In this document: positions 9,456-17,636 of the stretch, one piece after another
Numbering within the stretch: the stretch's first letter is position 1
Layout: every line of letters begins with the position of its first letter
Virus record (IMG/VR): IMGVR_UViG_3300021225_000313
Coordinates: 1 to 53,639 of that record
From: a virus
Length of the DNA stretch: 53,639 bases
Strand: one strand, 5' to 3'
Program-made: the position numbers and the translations under genes
The notes under the pieces: model-generated
Databases searched by the model: none
Told to the model about the DNA's origin: nothing
Seen by the model: only the letters and a program-made list of their open reading frames with translations

Positions 9456-10706
9456 TTATAAATTACCTGTTATTCTTTCTCCCCAACCTTTTGAAATAGA
9501 ATGTGGCCATACCACCCAATATTTGGGGGTTGTTTCTGTTTGAAATTCCCTCCAAATTTTACAGTAACCATCACTATCATTCAACATCCTCTTTATTTCA
9601 TTTGAATCTGCGTCCTGTCTATAAATAGTCTCATCTTTTTCATCATGGAACGCAATTGCCCAAAAATTATAGTCCTTTTCAGGTACTTGTGAAAATGATA
9701 AATCGATACAGTGTTTGAATATTTTTAAGAATGAATTTTCAAACTCTTCACCATATAATGGTGGATTTGGTGCAAGATTATTATCCAATGTATATTTTTG
9801 AACTGCTCTCTTTTTAAAAGAGATACCTGCATATCTTTCATAGTCTTCGAGTGTCCTTATTTTACCAAAGTCGTAAATACCAAAATCAATATCTTTTACT
9901 TCACCATCCATTTCAAATAGTTTTCTATTTCTTAAATGGCAGTGATTGTTTCTTTTTACCCACTCTTTATCGTCATCCCATTGTTTTGTCCTACCTTTCC
10001 TTGTATATTCGTGCCATACAACAACTTTATGAGGATGAAATATATCATAACCCCATGTGTATGCTCTTACCGCAATTGAAATTTCTTCACCATGAAAATA
10101 ATACTCAGGGTCATGTGGGACTTCTTTTACAAATTGACCTAATGTAAAACAGAAATGGGCAGAATAAAATCTACCAGGAATTGGTTCAGATAATTCTTTA
10201 TAATTGTCAATAGACGCAGGGAGAAAAAATACCGCACCTTCAGGGATGAACCTATCAAAATTCATTTTCCAAGGTATTTCAACCCTCTCTGCAGGGTCAT
10301 TAGAGGGGTTAAATGACGATACATAACCTGTCAACAATGGTTTGTCATGTCCCTTTGATTTAAGGTGATTTACCATGTCAATTAACTCCTGGTCCCAATT
10401 TTCAATAAACCTATGATGTGAATCCAATTGTAATGTATATTCTTCACCATCGTATTGTTGTTGTAATAGATTCCTTGCCCAACAAGCACCTTTCGAATCT
10501 TTATAATCTATATCAATTATCTTGAACCTTGGGTCATCTTTAAACTCATCCAAATTGTCCCATGTATCATTTATCGAATGTTGCCAAGCAATAGAGAAAA
10601 CTAAATTTTCAGGGTGTTTTGCATTTTTTATACAATCCTTAATTGTTGGAACCAATTCAGGGTCTCTGTAAGAGGCAATCTGTACGAATATTTTTTCTTT
10701 GTTCAT
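9456..10706 (-). CDS. GlcNAc-transferase-like glycosyltransferase (416 aa)
   Basis: FVQIASYRDPELVPTIKDCI followed by FSIAWQHS is the opening of the PF11397 group (Skp1-type GlcNAc transferases and bacterial/viral relatives). TLQLDSHHRFIENWDQ supplies the metal site (D95-S-H97). RFYSAHFCFTLGQF, FHGEEISIAVRAYTWGYD and VWHEYTR follow in family order. In eukaryotes the family adds GlcNAc to hydroxyproline; here the acceptor is unknown. It is the first gene of the minus-strand cluster, and its upstream region shows no clear host-type -7 box. Confidence 0.8.
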   Translation of the reverse strand: MNKEKIFVQIASYRDPELVPTIKDCIKNAKHPENLVFSIAWQHSINDTWDNLDEFKDDPRFKIIDIDYKDSKGACWARNLLQQQYDGEEYTLQLDSHHRFIENWDQELIDMVNHLKSKGHDKPLLTGYVSSFNPSNDPAERVEIPWKMNFDRFIPEGAVFFLPASIDNYKELSEPIPGRFYSAHFCFTLGQFVKEVPHDPEYYFHGEEISIAVRAYTWGYDIFHPHKVVVWHEYTRKGRTKQWDDDKEWVKRNNHCHLRNRKLFEMDGEVKDIDFGIYDFGKIRTLEDYERYAGISFKKRAVQKYTLDNNLAPNPPLYGEEFENSFLKIFKHCIDLSFSQVPEKDYNFWAIAFHDEKDETIYRQDADSNEIKRMLNDSDGYCKIWREFQTETTPKYWVVWPHSISKGWGERITGNL

Positions 10707-10777
10707 TTGTAAATTGTTTATTCTAAATTTTTTTTATTAAAAATTTTTAATTATACTTATTAATATATAAAATTAAA

Positions 10778-11146
10778 TTGAAAATGTCAAAAGTTTATCA
10801 GCCGTTTATTGTAGAAAAAGTGGAAGAAATTATGACAGTTTTAGAAGAGACTAATTTTTTTGAAGAACATGAATTAGAAAGTAGAGAATTTGCAAAAGAC
10901 TACTTATCAACAAATTTGACAAATAAATTCATTCTTGGTACGATTGATTCTCAAACAGAAGAATTGTTTACTGAAGAAGAATTTGGGATAGCATTAAAAG
11001 AAATTATTGTGGGCACAGTTTTGAATGAATTAAAAGATAAAGGTTATCTTAATTCATATGAAGATGAAGATACCGAAGAGATTTTCTTCTTGACAGATGA
11101 AGGTAAAAAATATTTAAAAAACGTTGTTGATAATGATTCACTCTAA
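10778..11146 (+). CDS. Unknown protein with winged-helix-like C-terminus (122 aa)
   Basis: The C-terminal segment (LKDKGYLNSYEDEDTEEIFFLTDEGKKYL, residues about 86-116, here broken only for naming) has the helix then two-stranded-wing pattern of winged-helix proteins that end in a TDEGKKYL-type motif. Very acidic overall. An alternative start is the Met at 10784 (MSKVYQ). It converges with the reductase gene, overlapping by 9 nt. A DNA-binding role is only a guess. Confidence 0.5.
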   Translation: MKMSKVYQPFIVEKVEEIMTVLEETNFFEEHELESREFAKDYLSTNLTNKFILGTIDSQTEELFTEEEFGIALKEIIVGTVLNELKDKGYLNSYEDEDTEEIFFLTDEGKKYLKNVVDNDSL

Positions 11147-11896
11147 TTCAAAAGTATCTAAAAACTCTTTTCCTGATTTTTTATAACTATCTTTTGTTTC
11201 ATCTTTTGCATTATCAGTATATTGCCAATTCCAACATAATTCGTCTTTAACATCAAATCCATAAAACGTTAATACTTGTTTTTGCACTTTGACAACATCG
11301 GAACCTCTCCAATTTTGTCCGACTGCTATAATACCACAAGAAACATCTTTCATTAGATTTGATTCACCTAATGTTGAATGTCTATTTTCTAACCATGTTA
11401 ATCTTTCAATTAAGTTTTGATAATGTGCATTCATTTGACCCCATCTTATTGAACCAAAAAAAACAACACAATCGGATTCAAACATTTTTTTAGATATTTT
11501 CCATAGTTCATCATCAGGATTGTTTATGTTCCTCCAACACCTATGATGACCCGTAGGATTTTTATCTTTATCTTTCAATGAAGCCTTTTTTAATCCACAT
11601 TCATTACCTTTCATATGAGAAACATTTGCTTCACATGAATAAATTTTCAAATCTGGGACTTCAATTAATTCGCATTTTGATTTTCCTAAGTAGTCTTGTA
11701 TTGATTTTGCTAATAGTGTTGATTTTGCTTGTTCTTTCAGTTCCTTTACTGCCCATCCGCCTCGATTGGAAGTTGTAAGAAACAATATTTTGTTTTTATT
11801 TTCTAAAAACTTGATAGTTTTCACCAATTTTTTATAATGGACATCATTTTTTTTCAATGACGGGTCTATTTCTTCTAACAATTTTATTAATTCCAC
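11138..11896 (-). CDS. Flavodoxin-fold NADPH-dependent FMN reductase-like protein (252 aa)
   Basis: KILFLTTSNRGGWAVKEL forms the first strand and phosphate-binding loop, SDCVVFFGSIRWGQMNAHYQ the substrate-side loop and CGIIAVGQNWRG a later flavin-contact segment, in the order of flavodoxin-like quinone/FMN reductases. A Cys/His-containing insert (CEANVSHMKGNECGLKKA) is unusual. Translation appears to start at GTG. It lies just downstream of the tagged ADP-ribosyltransferase-like gene but lacks the N-terminal tag. Likely a cytosolic redox enzyme; substrate unknown. Confidence 0.75.
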   Translation of the reverse strand: MELIKLLEEIDPSLKKNDVHYKKLVKTIKFLENKNKILFLTTSNRGGWAVKELKEQAKSTLLAKSIQDYLGKSKCELIEVPDLKIYSCEANVSHMKGNECGLKKASLKDKDKNPTGHHRCWRNINNPDDELWKISKKMFESDCVVFFGSIRWGQMNAHYQNLIERLTWLENRHSTLGESNLMKDVSCGIIAVGQNWRGSDVVKVQKQVLTFYGFDVKDELCWNWQYTDNAKDETKDSYKKSGKEFLDTFELE

Positions 11897-11907
11897 AATA
11901 TTATTTT

Positions 11908-12432
11908 TTAACTTGCTGGTTTTATATTATTTTCATCAAAAACTATGTATTGTTTACCATATACGGCATATTTATCACCTGTGTCATTCCACCAATCATC
12001 AGCAATTATAATCCCATCATAACCTTCATTTATTAGTTTTTCCATAAATGTTTTTCTACCATTTTTGTCATGATAAACTTTATATACGTACCCACGCCAA
12101 AAACCATCTTCTATATAATATGGGTTTTCTAAATTAATATAATAAGGTTTACCCTCTCTTTTTTCCCTTCTTACTGACCAAGCAAAATCTTCTACTCCTT
12201 TTTTTGTTTCAGCAAACCAAATACCACCATTTTCTGGTATTAGTTTTAACCAACCCGCTCTCCATACTGGTTTTTGTACTTTACTATTTGAAAAGTCTTT
12301 ATCATTTGATAATTCAATGTTTTCGGAATCATCGTTTAGTTCTTCAATTAAACTGATGTTGAATATAGGTCTTTTTTTTATATTCATCATAGACTTAATT
12401 TTGTCTATTTCTTCATTTAATCTCAATTTCAT
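11908..12432 (-). CDS. Tagged ADP-ribosyltransferase-like protein (174 aa)
   Basis: The N-terminus MKLRLNEEIDKIKSMMN matches the third variant of the shared leader peptide; LIE at residues 29-31 could be the trimming site. The body has the order PVWRAGWL, GIWFAETKKGVEDFAW, GYDGIIIADDW and KQYIVFDENNIKPAS, resembling ART-like domains in phage polyvalent and MuF-type proteins, whose C-terminal strand often ends FxxxQIKxA. Packaged ARTs such as T4 Alt modify host RNA polymerase on entry; a similar role is inferred. The catalytic Glu cannot be fixed from sequence alone. Confidence 0.6.
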   Translation of the reverse strand: MKLRLNEEIDKIKSMMNIKKRPIFNISLIEELNDDSENIELSNDKDFSNSKVQKPVWRAGWLKLIPENGGIWFAETKKGVEDFAWSVRREKREGKPYYINLENPYYIEDGFWRGYVYKVYHDKNGRKTFMEKLINEGYDGIIIADDWWNDTGDKYAVYGKQYIVFDENNIKPAS

Positions 12433-12436
12433 TGTT

Positions 12437-12751
12437 TTATTTTTTATTTTCAGTTTGTTGTGAGTATATGGATTTTTTATGTTCTTTAATTTTATTTTTG
12501 AGTTGATTTACAAGACTATGTGATGAATGTAAATTAGATGTTATTTTAGATAATCTACCGTTACACACGGTTTTTAAACCTTCAGGCACACATTCTTCTA
12601 ACTTCCTAAGTTCCTTTATTGTCTCATTCAAAGAGTTTTGTAATTCTTCAATTTTGTATTGTACTCTTGAAAATTCTTCTCTTTTCACTTTTGATGTTTC
12701 TTCAGAAATAACATTCAAAAAAGCCTTTTTTATATCGTTTTCGTTAATCAT
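12437..12751 (-). CDS. Tagged short coiled-coil protein (104 aa)
   Basis: An in-frame Met exists upstream at 12805, but the start at 12751 (MINENDIKKAFLNVISEE) follows a TATTTATA motif by 17 nt and begins with a peptide resembling the shared leader, with ISE at residues 15-17. Residues 25-55 are a heptad-like helix (FSRVQYKIEELQNSLNETI). It ends 4 nt before the ART-like gene. Probably a minor packaged or scaffold-associated protein; function unknown. Confidence 0.55.
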   Translation of the reverse strand: MINENDIKKAFLNVISEETSKVKREEFSRVQYKIEELQNSLNETIKELRKLEECVPEGLKTVCNGRLSKITSNLHSSHSLVNQLKNKIKEHKKSIYSQQTENKK

Positions 12752-12768
12752 AATTAATAACTTATTTA

Positions 12769-12776
12769 TATAAATA
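12769..12776 (-). promoter_or_regulatory. Candidate late promoter motif TATTTATA
   Basis: On the coding strand TATTTATA ends 17 nt before the start at 12751. One of the repeated motif copies ahead of tagged genes. Confidence 0.5.
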
Positions 12777-12807
12777 CTTTTTTTATAAGTATTTTTTTTA
12801 TTCAAAA

Positions 12808-12815
12808 TATTTTTG
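12808..12815 (+). promoter_or_regulatory. Possible host-type -7 box (TATTTTTG)
   Basis: TATTTTTG fits TAnnTTTG and ends 25 nt before the start at 12841, but no TTTG is present at the -33 position, so support is weak. Confidence 0.3.
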
Positions 12816-12840
12816 TATTTTTTAATGTAAACTAAAAATC

Positions 12841-13866
12841 ATGCAAAATTTCGCTTTATTTGACTTTGATGACATTTTATTAGAACCATCGGTTTTATCT
12901 GAAATTTCAAGTAGAAAAGAAGTAAATCCATTTTATAATGGACATCTACCAATTATGACAGCACCTATGGATACTGTTATAAGTAACAAAAATGCACAAA
13001 TATTTCAAGAACATGGTGTCGTTACAGTGATGCCAAGAAACACTAAACAAATTTTTGGTATCGGTGATTTTTATTCTTATGGTTTAGATGAATTTATTGA
13101 AAAATATATAAATAAAAAAGTAATTATTGAAAATCAAGACTGCGTTTTGATTGATGTGGCTAATGGTCACATGAATAAACTATATTTTGCGTCGTATGAA
13201 GCAAAAAAACACTATAAAGACAAGTTAGTTTTAATGGTAGGTAATGTTGCGAATCCTCAAACATTTGACCAATATTGTCGAATCGGTGTTGATTATGTTA
13301 GAATAGGTATAGGTAATGGTGAAGGATGTCTCACAACTGTTCAGACAGGTGTTGGATACCCTATGGCATCATTGATTAAAGAATGTTATGACAAAAAAAG
13401 AACCCATAAATATAATACAAAAATCGTCGCAGATGGTGGGTTTAAAAAATACTCCGATATAATTAAAGGGTTGGCATTAGGGGCTGATTATATTATGCTA
13501 GGTTCAATATTGAATAAATGTTTAGAGAGTTGTGCCGAAACAACAAATCTAAAATATGAAGTCATTAATCAATATTCAAACGAAACAAGAAGATTATTTG
13601 ACGCGGATTCTTTATTCTATAAAACATTCCGAGGTATGAGTACAAAAGAAGTTCAAAAGGAATGGGGTAAAGAAAACATCAATACTTCTGAGGGAATCGT
13701 AAAATCACAGAAGGTTGAATACACGTTAGATGGTTGGGTAGAGAACTTTAAAGACTATCTCAAATCTGCTATGAGTTATTGTGGAAAAAAAGAACTCCAC
13801 CAATTTATAGGTGGAGTTAATTATAATATGATTACAAAAAATTCTTTTAATAGATTTAATAAGTAA
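12841..13866 (+). CDS. GMP reductase / IMP dehydrogenase-like enzyme (341 aa)
   Basis: A TIM-barrel purine enzyme without CBS domains. FDFDDILLEPS, PIMTAPMDTV, LIDVANGH, VGNVANPQTF and IVADGGFKKYSDIIKGLALGADYIMLGS are all family landmarks. The active-site loop GIGNGEGCLTTVQTGVGYP carries the catalytic Cys (C163); the TGVGYP ending is closer to GMP reductase than to IMP dehydrogenase. The product would interconvert IMP, XMP or GMP and shift host purine pools. Length matches GuaC (about 345 aa). It has no packaging tag, so it probably acts in the infected cell. The C-terminal coding region holds a 9-bp inverted repeat (13792-13818), not followed by a T-run. Confidence 0.85.
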   Translation: MQNFALFDFDDILLEPSVLSEISSRKEVNPFYNGHLPIMTAPMDTVISNKNAQIFQEHGVVTVMPRNTKQIFGIGDFYSYGLDEFIEKYINKKVIIENQDCVLIDVANGHMNKLYFASYEAKKHYKDKLVLMVGNVANPQTFDQYCRIGVDYVRIGIGNGEGCLTTVQTGVGYPMASLIKECYDKKRTHKYNTKIVADGGFKKYSDIIKGLALGADYIMLGSILNKCLESCAETTNLKYEVINQYSNETRRLFDADSLFYKTFRGMSTKEVQKEWGKENINTSEGIVKSQKVEYTLDGWVENFKDYLKSAMSYCGKKELHQFIGGVNYNMITKNSFNRFNK

Positions 13867-14112
13867 TTAAATATTAAAATCTTTTTCTTCTTTAGAAGAA
13901 AGTTCACCGTCTCTTTTCATTCCTTCTTTGATATATGTTCTAATTAATTTAGAGACAGACATGTTTTTATGATTTGCAACTTTTTCAATTTCTTTAAAAT
14001 ATGCTGGTACTACTCTAAAAGAAAGCATTTGTATCAATTGTTTGTGCTTTGGCATATCTGTAGTATGCTTTACACCTGATTCTTTATCTTTTAAATACGC
14101 TTTGGATGCCAT
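13867..14112 (-). CDS. Ribbon-helix-helix DNA-binding protein (81 aa)
   Basis: MLSFRVVPAYFKEIEKVANHKNMSVSKLIRTYIKEGM (split here at residues about 29-65) has the RHH order: a short beta strand with alternating polar residues, helix A, a turn, then helix B containing SVSKLIRTYI. RHH dimers bind operators and act as repressors. It is convergent with the purine enzyme and divergent from 14184. Targets unknown. Confidence 0.7.
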   Translation of the reverse strand: MASKAYLKDKESGVKHTTDMPKHKQLIQMLSFRVVPAYFKEIEKVANHKNMSVSKLIRTYIKEGMKRDGELSSKEEKDFNI

Positions 14113-14129
14113 ATAAATGTGTATTTAAT

Positions 14130-14137
14130 TATAAATA
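14130..14137 (-). promoter_or_regulatory. Candidate late promoter motif TATTTATA
   Basis: On the coding strand it ends 17 nt before the start of the ribbon-helix-helix gene at 14112. Confidence 0.4.
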
Positions 14138-14183
14138 TTAGGTTTTTCAATATAATTTTCTTAAATTTTAAAAAACAAAAAAT

Positions 14184-14540
14184 ATGTCAGAAGAAAAAAC
14201 TACAAAATCAACAGTCGTACAATCGATGGAAAGTCTTTATCCTGAAATGACTAGTGAATTTAAAAAAATCATGAGAGAACAATATGAGTTATTCTGTAAC
14301 AAAATGAATAATTATGGTAAGGGTAATATAATGCTTGGAGGTGATTGTGATAACCCTGATGATAGAAAAATGGCATTGATGGGTACTACGATTAGATTAA
14401 ATGACAAATCAAATCGGTTGGTTAATTTAATCTTAAAAAATAAAGAAAATACTGTCAATGAATCAGTTGAAGATACTTTTCAAGATATGGTCAATTATGC
14501 CATAATTTCTCTTATTGTTAATAGAGCGAAATGGAAATAA
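14184..14540 (+). CDS. DUF1599-like / nucleotide-modification-associated protein (118 aa)
   Basis: EQYELFCNKMNNYGKGNIML, IRLNDKSNRLVNLI and NESVEDTFQDMVNYAIISLI match the pattern of small all-alpha phage proteins in the DUF1599/Nmad1 group, which are frequently encoded beside nucleotide-modifying enzymes. The reaction, if any, is not established. It sits near the purine enzyme and a P-loop kinase-like gene, which fits a nucleotide-related setting. Confidence 0.65.
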   Translation: MSEEKTTKSTVVQSMESLYPEMTSEFKKIMREQYELFCNKMNNYGKGNIMLGGDCDNPDDRKMALMGTTIRLNDKSNRLVNLILKNKENTVNESVEDTFQDMVNYAIISLIVNRAKWK

Positions 14541-14551
14541 ATACAGTTCAG

Positions 14552-14559
14552 TATTTATT
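14552..14559 (+). promoter_or_regulatory. Candidate late promoter motif (TATTTATT)
   Basis: TATTTATT ends 14 nt before the start at 14574 and runs into TATAAATA on the same strand. Confidence 0.45.
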
Positions 14560-14573
14560 TATAAATAAGAGTC

Positions 14574-14936
14574 ATGTCGATAAAATTAAATAACCCAACC
14601 TTTATGGCTTTCATAGACAATGTGAACTCAAGTGTTGTTAACCAAATTAACATGAAAAATTATTTCGGTTCAACTGTGGAGAATAAAATAAGTATTCAAC
14701 AGAATACTATGAAACAAATTAAAAGTTCAATTAATTTGAGGGCGAAAATAAGTGATGATGAATTAAGAAGTTTTATTACTATTCTATGGAAAAAAAATGA
14801 AGAAATGGAAATTTATGAGTTAGCACAAATATTATATGACATATCAAAAAACTTTGATTCTGTAAATGATTCAACAAAACCAAATAAAAGACAAAGTAAA
14901 GTTATAAAAACAGGTAAAAAAATTAATGAGGATTAA
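14574..14936 (+). CDS. Unknown phage protein (120 aa)
   Basis: Begins MSIKLNNPTFMAFIDNVNSS; mixed polar, probably helical, with a basic C-terminal tail (KPNKRQSKVIKTGKKINED). It overlaps the next gene by 11 nt, suggesting translational coupling. No family recognised. Confidence 0.6.
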   Translation: MSIKLNNPTFMAFIDNVNSSVVNQINMKNYFGSTVENKISIQQNTMKQIKSSINLRAKISDDELRSFITILWKKNEEMEIYELAQILYDISKNFDSVNDSTKPNKRQSKVIKTGKKINED

Positions 14937-15345
14937 AAATTATGAAATAAAAAAAAAATATGCACAATTAACATTAAAATGGTGTAAAAAAAAATTTGGT
15001 AAATCACCAACAAAAAAAAGAAAACTAATTTTTGATTTTACAAATAAAGAAGGTTATTACGGTAAACAACCAATATATGGTAAATTTTGTTTTTCAAGAA
15101 ACAAAATAACAATTTATAGTCCTATGTGTGATACGTTGAATGAAATTGTATCAACAGTAATACATGAATACACACATTATTTGCAATCAGGATATCAATA
15201 TAGAATATATCAAAAAAAATATTACTACTCACAAAACCCTTATGAAAAACAAGCGAAAAAATATGAAAAGTTATATACTATAGAATGTATTAGATATATA
15301 CGTACTCAGTCTAAAACCTCTAAATCAGGTACTTCTTTCAAATAA
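14926..15345 (+). CDS. Putative zinc metallopeptidase-like protein (139 aa)
   Basis: STVIHEYTHYLQSG supplies an HExxH-type zinc motif (HEYTH, residues about 85-89), and NPYEKQAKKYEKLY downstream may supply the third, acidic ligand in the ExxA-type arrangement of SprT/WSS-like or minigluzincin peptidases. The N-terminus is strongly basic (KKKYAQLTLKWCKKKFGKS). Overlap with the upstream gene and convergence with the gene at 15306-15509 leave little intergenic space. Substrate unknown; it could be a DNA-associated protease. Confidence 0.6.
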   Translation: MRIKNYEIKKKYAQLTLKWCKKKFGKSPTKKRKLIFDFTNKEGYYGKQPIYGKFCFSRNKITIYSPMCDTLNEIVSTVIHEYTHYLQSGYQYRIYQKKYYYSQNPYEKQAKKYEKLYTIECIRYIRTQSKTSKSGTSFK

Positions 15346-15509
15346 TAAAGATATTCTACATTTTGTTCTGTAGTCTTTTTCAATACTAAATTACATTCTA
15401 ACAAAGTCATAAGTTCATGTACCTTTTCTGATTTGACTTGATTAATTTTAAATTTTCTATATAAGAAAAAAAGTTTGTTATTGTATTTAATTAATTCGTG
15501 ATTTATCAT
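15306..15509 (-). CDS. Unknown small protein (67 aa)
   Basis: Begins MINHELIKYNNKLFFLYRKF. Its stop overlaps the 3' end of the convergent metallopeptidase-like gene by 40 nt and its start overlaps the kinase-like stop by 4 nt, supporting translation coupled to that gene. The central ELMTLLECNLVLKKT could be part of a small helix-turn-helix, but no family is recognised. Confidence 0.5.
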   Translation of the reverse strand: MINHELIKYNNKLFFLYRKFKINQVKSEKVHELMTLLECNLVLKKTTEQNVEYLYYLKEVPDLEVLD

Positions 15510-16063
15510 ATTGTTTTTTTAATTATATAATCATATATTTTTTTAACAGTATCGCAATCAACATCAAATTCAATAAAAGATATGTCGTTATCAACAAGAA
15601 GTTTTTTGATATTTTTGTCAATTTCAAGAGACTCTTCATAGTTTTGTAATCTACCATTTTCTTCAAATTTATTATTATTTCTTCTCAAGTAAATATTAAT
15701 ACTATCATATTTTTTAAATAAAGAAAATATAAACTTATCATACGTTTCATCATAAAAATTACTTGGATACGAATTTGAGTCATCATACCAATTCTTATAA
15801 ATTAAACCTAAAATTATTGGGGAATCTACAATAATATGTTCTACTTTACCATATAATCTACTAATATTTCTATGTTGATTTGCGGTAACAAAAAATTGGT
15901 CTTTGATAACTTCTACATTATTATCCCAAGACAATATTTTTGGAAATTCATATGTATTCTCAACATTATGTCCCCTTTTTTTCATATATGAAAATAATTC
16001 AGATGCGCAAGTTGATTTACCAACTGAAGGTCCACCGAATAAATTAATTAATAAACTTTTCAT
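15506..16063 (-). CDS. P-loop NTPase, AAA_28 / nucleoside-kinase-like (185 aa)
   Basis: INLFGGPSVGKST is a Walker A motif (G10-T18). HIIVDSPIILGLIY serves as Walker B, and YLRRNNNKFEENGRLQNYEES resembles the lid/LID-Arg region of deoxynucleoside and NadR-type kinases. Length fits a single-domain kinase. Phosphorylation of a nucleoside or a related small molecule is plausible given nearby nucleotide genes; the substrate is not predictable. It has no N-terminal tag. Confidence 0.75.
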   Translation of the reverse strand: MKSLLINLFGGPSVGKSTCASELFSYMKKRGHNVENTYEFPKILSWDNNVEVIKDQFFVTANQHRNISRLYGKVEHIIVDSPIILGLIYKNWYDDSNSYPSNFYDETYDKFIFSLFKKYDSINIYLRRNNNKFEENGRLQNYEESLEIDKNIKKLLVDNDISFIEFDVDCDTVKKIYDYIIKKTI

Positions 16064-16105
16064 ATATAAAATATAATAAAAATATTTTTAATATGAAAGT
16101 TTTGA

Positions 16106-16113
16106 TATTTATT
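16106..16113 (+). promoter_or_regulatory. Candidate late promoter motif (TATTTATT)
   Basis: TATTTATT ends 19 nt before the start at 16133. Confidence 0.45.
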
Positions 16114-16132
16114 GTAAAGAATTTTTTACAAC

Positions 16133-16447
16133 ATGGACACGAATTCAATTGCCACGGTTTTAGTTACTGCAATTACAGTTTTAGGTTCTGCAAAGGCTTG
16201 GAGTTACTATGAAAAGAAATTGATAAGCAAAGAAAAAAACGATAATTATTTAAAATATAATTGTGAAGAAAGAATCTCAAAATTAGAAAAATTGTTACAA
16301 AAAGCATCTCAAGAAAAAGATGAAATGAGAAGTACTATCTTAACTCTTACAAGTCAAGTTGCTGAGTTAAGAATTAAGGTCGAATACTTAGAGCACGAAA
16401 ACGAAGAATTAAAATCTTCAAAGAAAAGAAGAAATTTGGATGAATAA
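16133..16447 (+). CDS. Membrane-anchored coiled-coil protein, spanin-like (104 aa)
   Basis: Residues 5-22 (SIATVLVTAITVLGSAKAW) are a single N-terminal membrane segment. Residues about 45-95 form a continuous coiled coil (ERISKLEKLLQKASQEKDEM and onward). This is the architecture of i-spanin or Rz-type proteins, which often lie beside endolysin genes, as here (GH19 at 16448, convergent, directly abutting). No lipoprotein partner is seen nearby, so the spanin call is tentative. Confidence 0.5.
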   Translation: MDTNSIATVLVTAITVLGSAKAWSYYEKKLISKEKNDNYLKYNCEERISKLEKLLQKASQEKDEMRSTILTLTSQVAELRIKVEYLEHENEELKSSKKRRNLDE

Positions 16448-17272
16448 TTATTTCAATAATTGATAATATTTTCTGAATTCGTGTATTCTATCTTGTAATC
16501 CGATACTTCCGCCGTTTACACATTTTGTGATGTTTGTAATTACAATATCTGAACTACCTGCATCACATTTTTTGAGACAGTTTTTACTGAAAAACCAAGC
16601 GGCAGATAATAATGGATATTTAGTTGCAACTAAATCAGGATTATCAACAACATTTTCATTTATCGCTTTACTAAATGCGGTATAGTTGTTCTTACCTGTC
16701 AACTGTATATACCCTCTACCCCTGTATTTATACCCTTCCTTGGTCTCTTCTGGTCCGTTACCCATTCTGTTACCATACACTCTTGATGCAATCTTTTCAG
16801 GTTGTTTCTGATAGGATTCAGATAAGTTCTCAGGAAAATATTTAGGAAAAACTCTCTTTAAACCATCTTTAGAATAATTCAAATTTTCTTGTGTGATTTT
16901 AAAACCACCAGATTCGTGTGCACATTGGGATAAAAAATGAGAGAGTCGTAATGGGGTGTTAATTTCAAATTTAGATATTGTATCAGGTAATTGATTGAAA
17001 ACAACTTCAGGAATATGACCTCTCAATTTTTCGATATTGACAGGTACATTGTTTTGAATTTGTGTTTGTTTGAGTGATTGTGGTTTTGGTAACTCAAACA
17101 TCTTTCTCCAAGTATTTTCACCAATTATACCATCAACAGATAAACCGTTTTGTTTTTGCCACATCTTTACGTGATTAGCAGTATTTGGACCAAAAATACC
17201 ATCAGGCACCAACCCTAATTTTTGTTGAACCTTTTTTACTTCTTCTCCTTTTGAACCAATTTTGAGTAACAT
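16448..17272 (-). CDS. GH19 endolysin with N-terminal peptidoglycan-binding domain (274 aa)
   Basis: Residues 1-58 are a PG_binding_1 domain (KIGSKGEEVKKVQQKLG, PDGIFGPNTANHVKMWQ, VDGIIGENTW). Residues 85-274 are a family 19 chitinase/endolysin domain: LSHFLSQCAHESGGF with the likely catalytic acid E120, YKYRGRGYIQLTGKNNY, and PLLSAAWFF. GH19 endolysins cleave the glycan strands of peptidoglycan. No signal peptide is present, so export needs a holin; the membrane-protein gene 6 nt upstream is a candidate. It lacks the packaging tag, unlike the T4-type lysozyme at 26328, which suggests a role in terminal lysis. Confidence 0.9.
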   Translation of the reverse strand: MLLKIGSKGEEVKKVQQKLGLVPDGIFGPNTANHVKMWQKQNGLSVDGIIGENTWRKMFELPKPQSLKQTQIQNNVPVNIEKLRGHIPEVVFNQLPDTISKFEINTPLRLSHFLSQCAHESGGFKITQENLNYSKDGLKRVFPKYFPENLSESYQKQPEKIASRVYGNRMGNGPEETKEGYKYRGRGYIQLTGKNNYTAFSKAINENVVDNPDLVATKYPLLSAAWFFSKNCLKKCDAGSSDIVITNITKCVNGGSIGLQDRIHEFRKYYQLLK

Positions 17273-17278
17273 AACATA

Positions 17279-17590
17279 TTATTTATTTTCTTCTTTATTT
17301 GATTTTTTTGTACCAAAATAATATGAAAATATCATCAAGACCAAAGTCTTGATTAAATCAAATAATTGATTATTATTTTCATCTGTCAGTAATTTTATTT
17401 TAAATGCAATAACTTTATCGACAATAAACAATGACACAAGTGAAGTGAAAATTAATAATATAAATCTTACTAATATTTCTTGTGTGTCATTTGCAAAAAG
17501 TTTATTTACAAAATATAGAGAACCTATTATAAATGACATTGCTAATAGGACACCAAAAATCATTATATATGTATTATCTGAACTAAACAT
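17279..17590 (-). CDS. Holin candidate (103 aa)
   Basis: Three hydrophobic stretches (about residues 8-27 MIFGVLLAMSFIIGSLYFVN, 40-58 VRFILLIFTSLVSLFIVDK, 80-94 LFDLIKTLVLMIFSYYF) and a charged C-terminal tail KKSNKEENK fit a class I-type holin. It directly precedes the GH19 endolysin in the same transcription direction with a 6-nt gap. The start is divergent from the OmpA-like gene with a short shared intergenic region. Function is inferred from topology and position. Confidence 0.6.
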   Translation of the reverse strand: MFSSDNTYIMIFGVLLAMSFIIGSLYFVNKLFANDTQEILVRFILLIFTSLVSLFIVDKVIAFKIKLLTDENNNQLFDLIKTLVLMIFSYYFGTKKSNKEENK

Positions 17591-17605
17591 AAACTATAAT
17601 ATAAG

Positions 17606-17613
17606 TATTTATA
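17606..17613 (+). promoter_or_regulatory. Candidate late promoter motif TATTTATA
   Basis: Sense-strand motif ending 23 nt before the start at 17637. Confidence 0.45.
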
Positions 17614-17636
17614 TATGAGTTATTTAAAAACTAATT

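Noticed and set aside
13792-13818. 9-bp inverted repeat near the end of the purine enzyme gene as a terminator
   Set aside because: It lies inside the coding region and is not followed by a T-run; kept only as an oddity.
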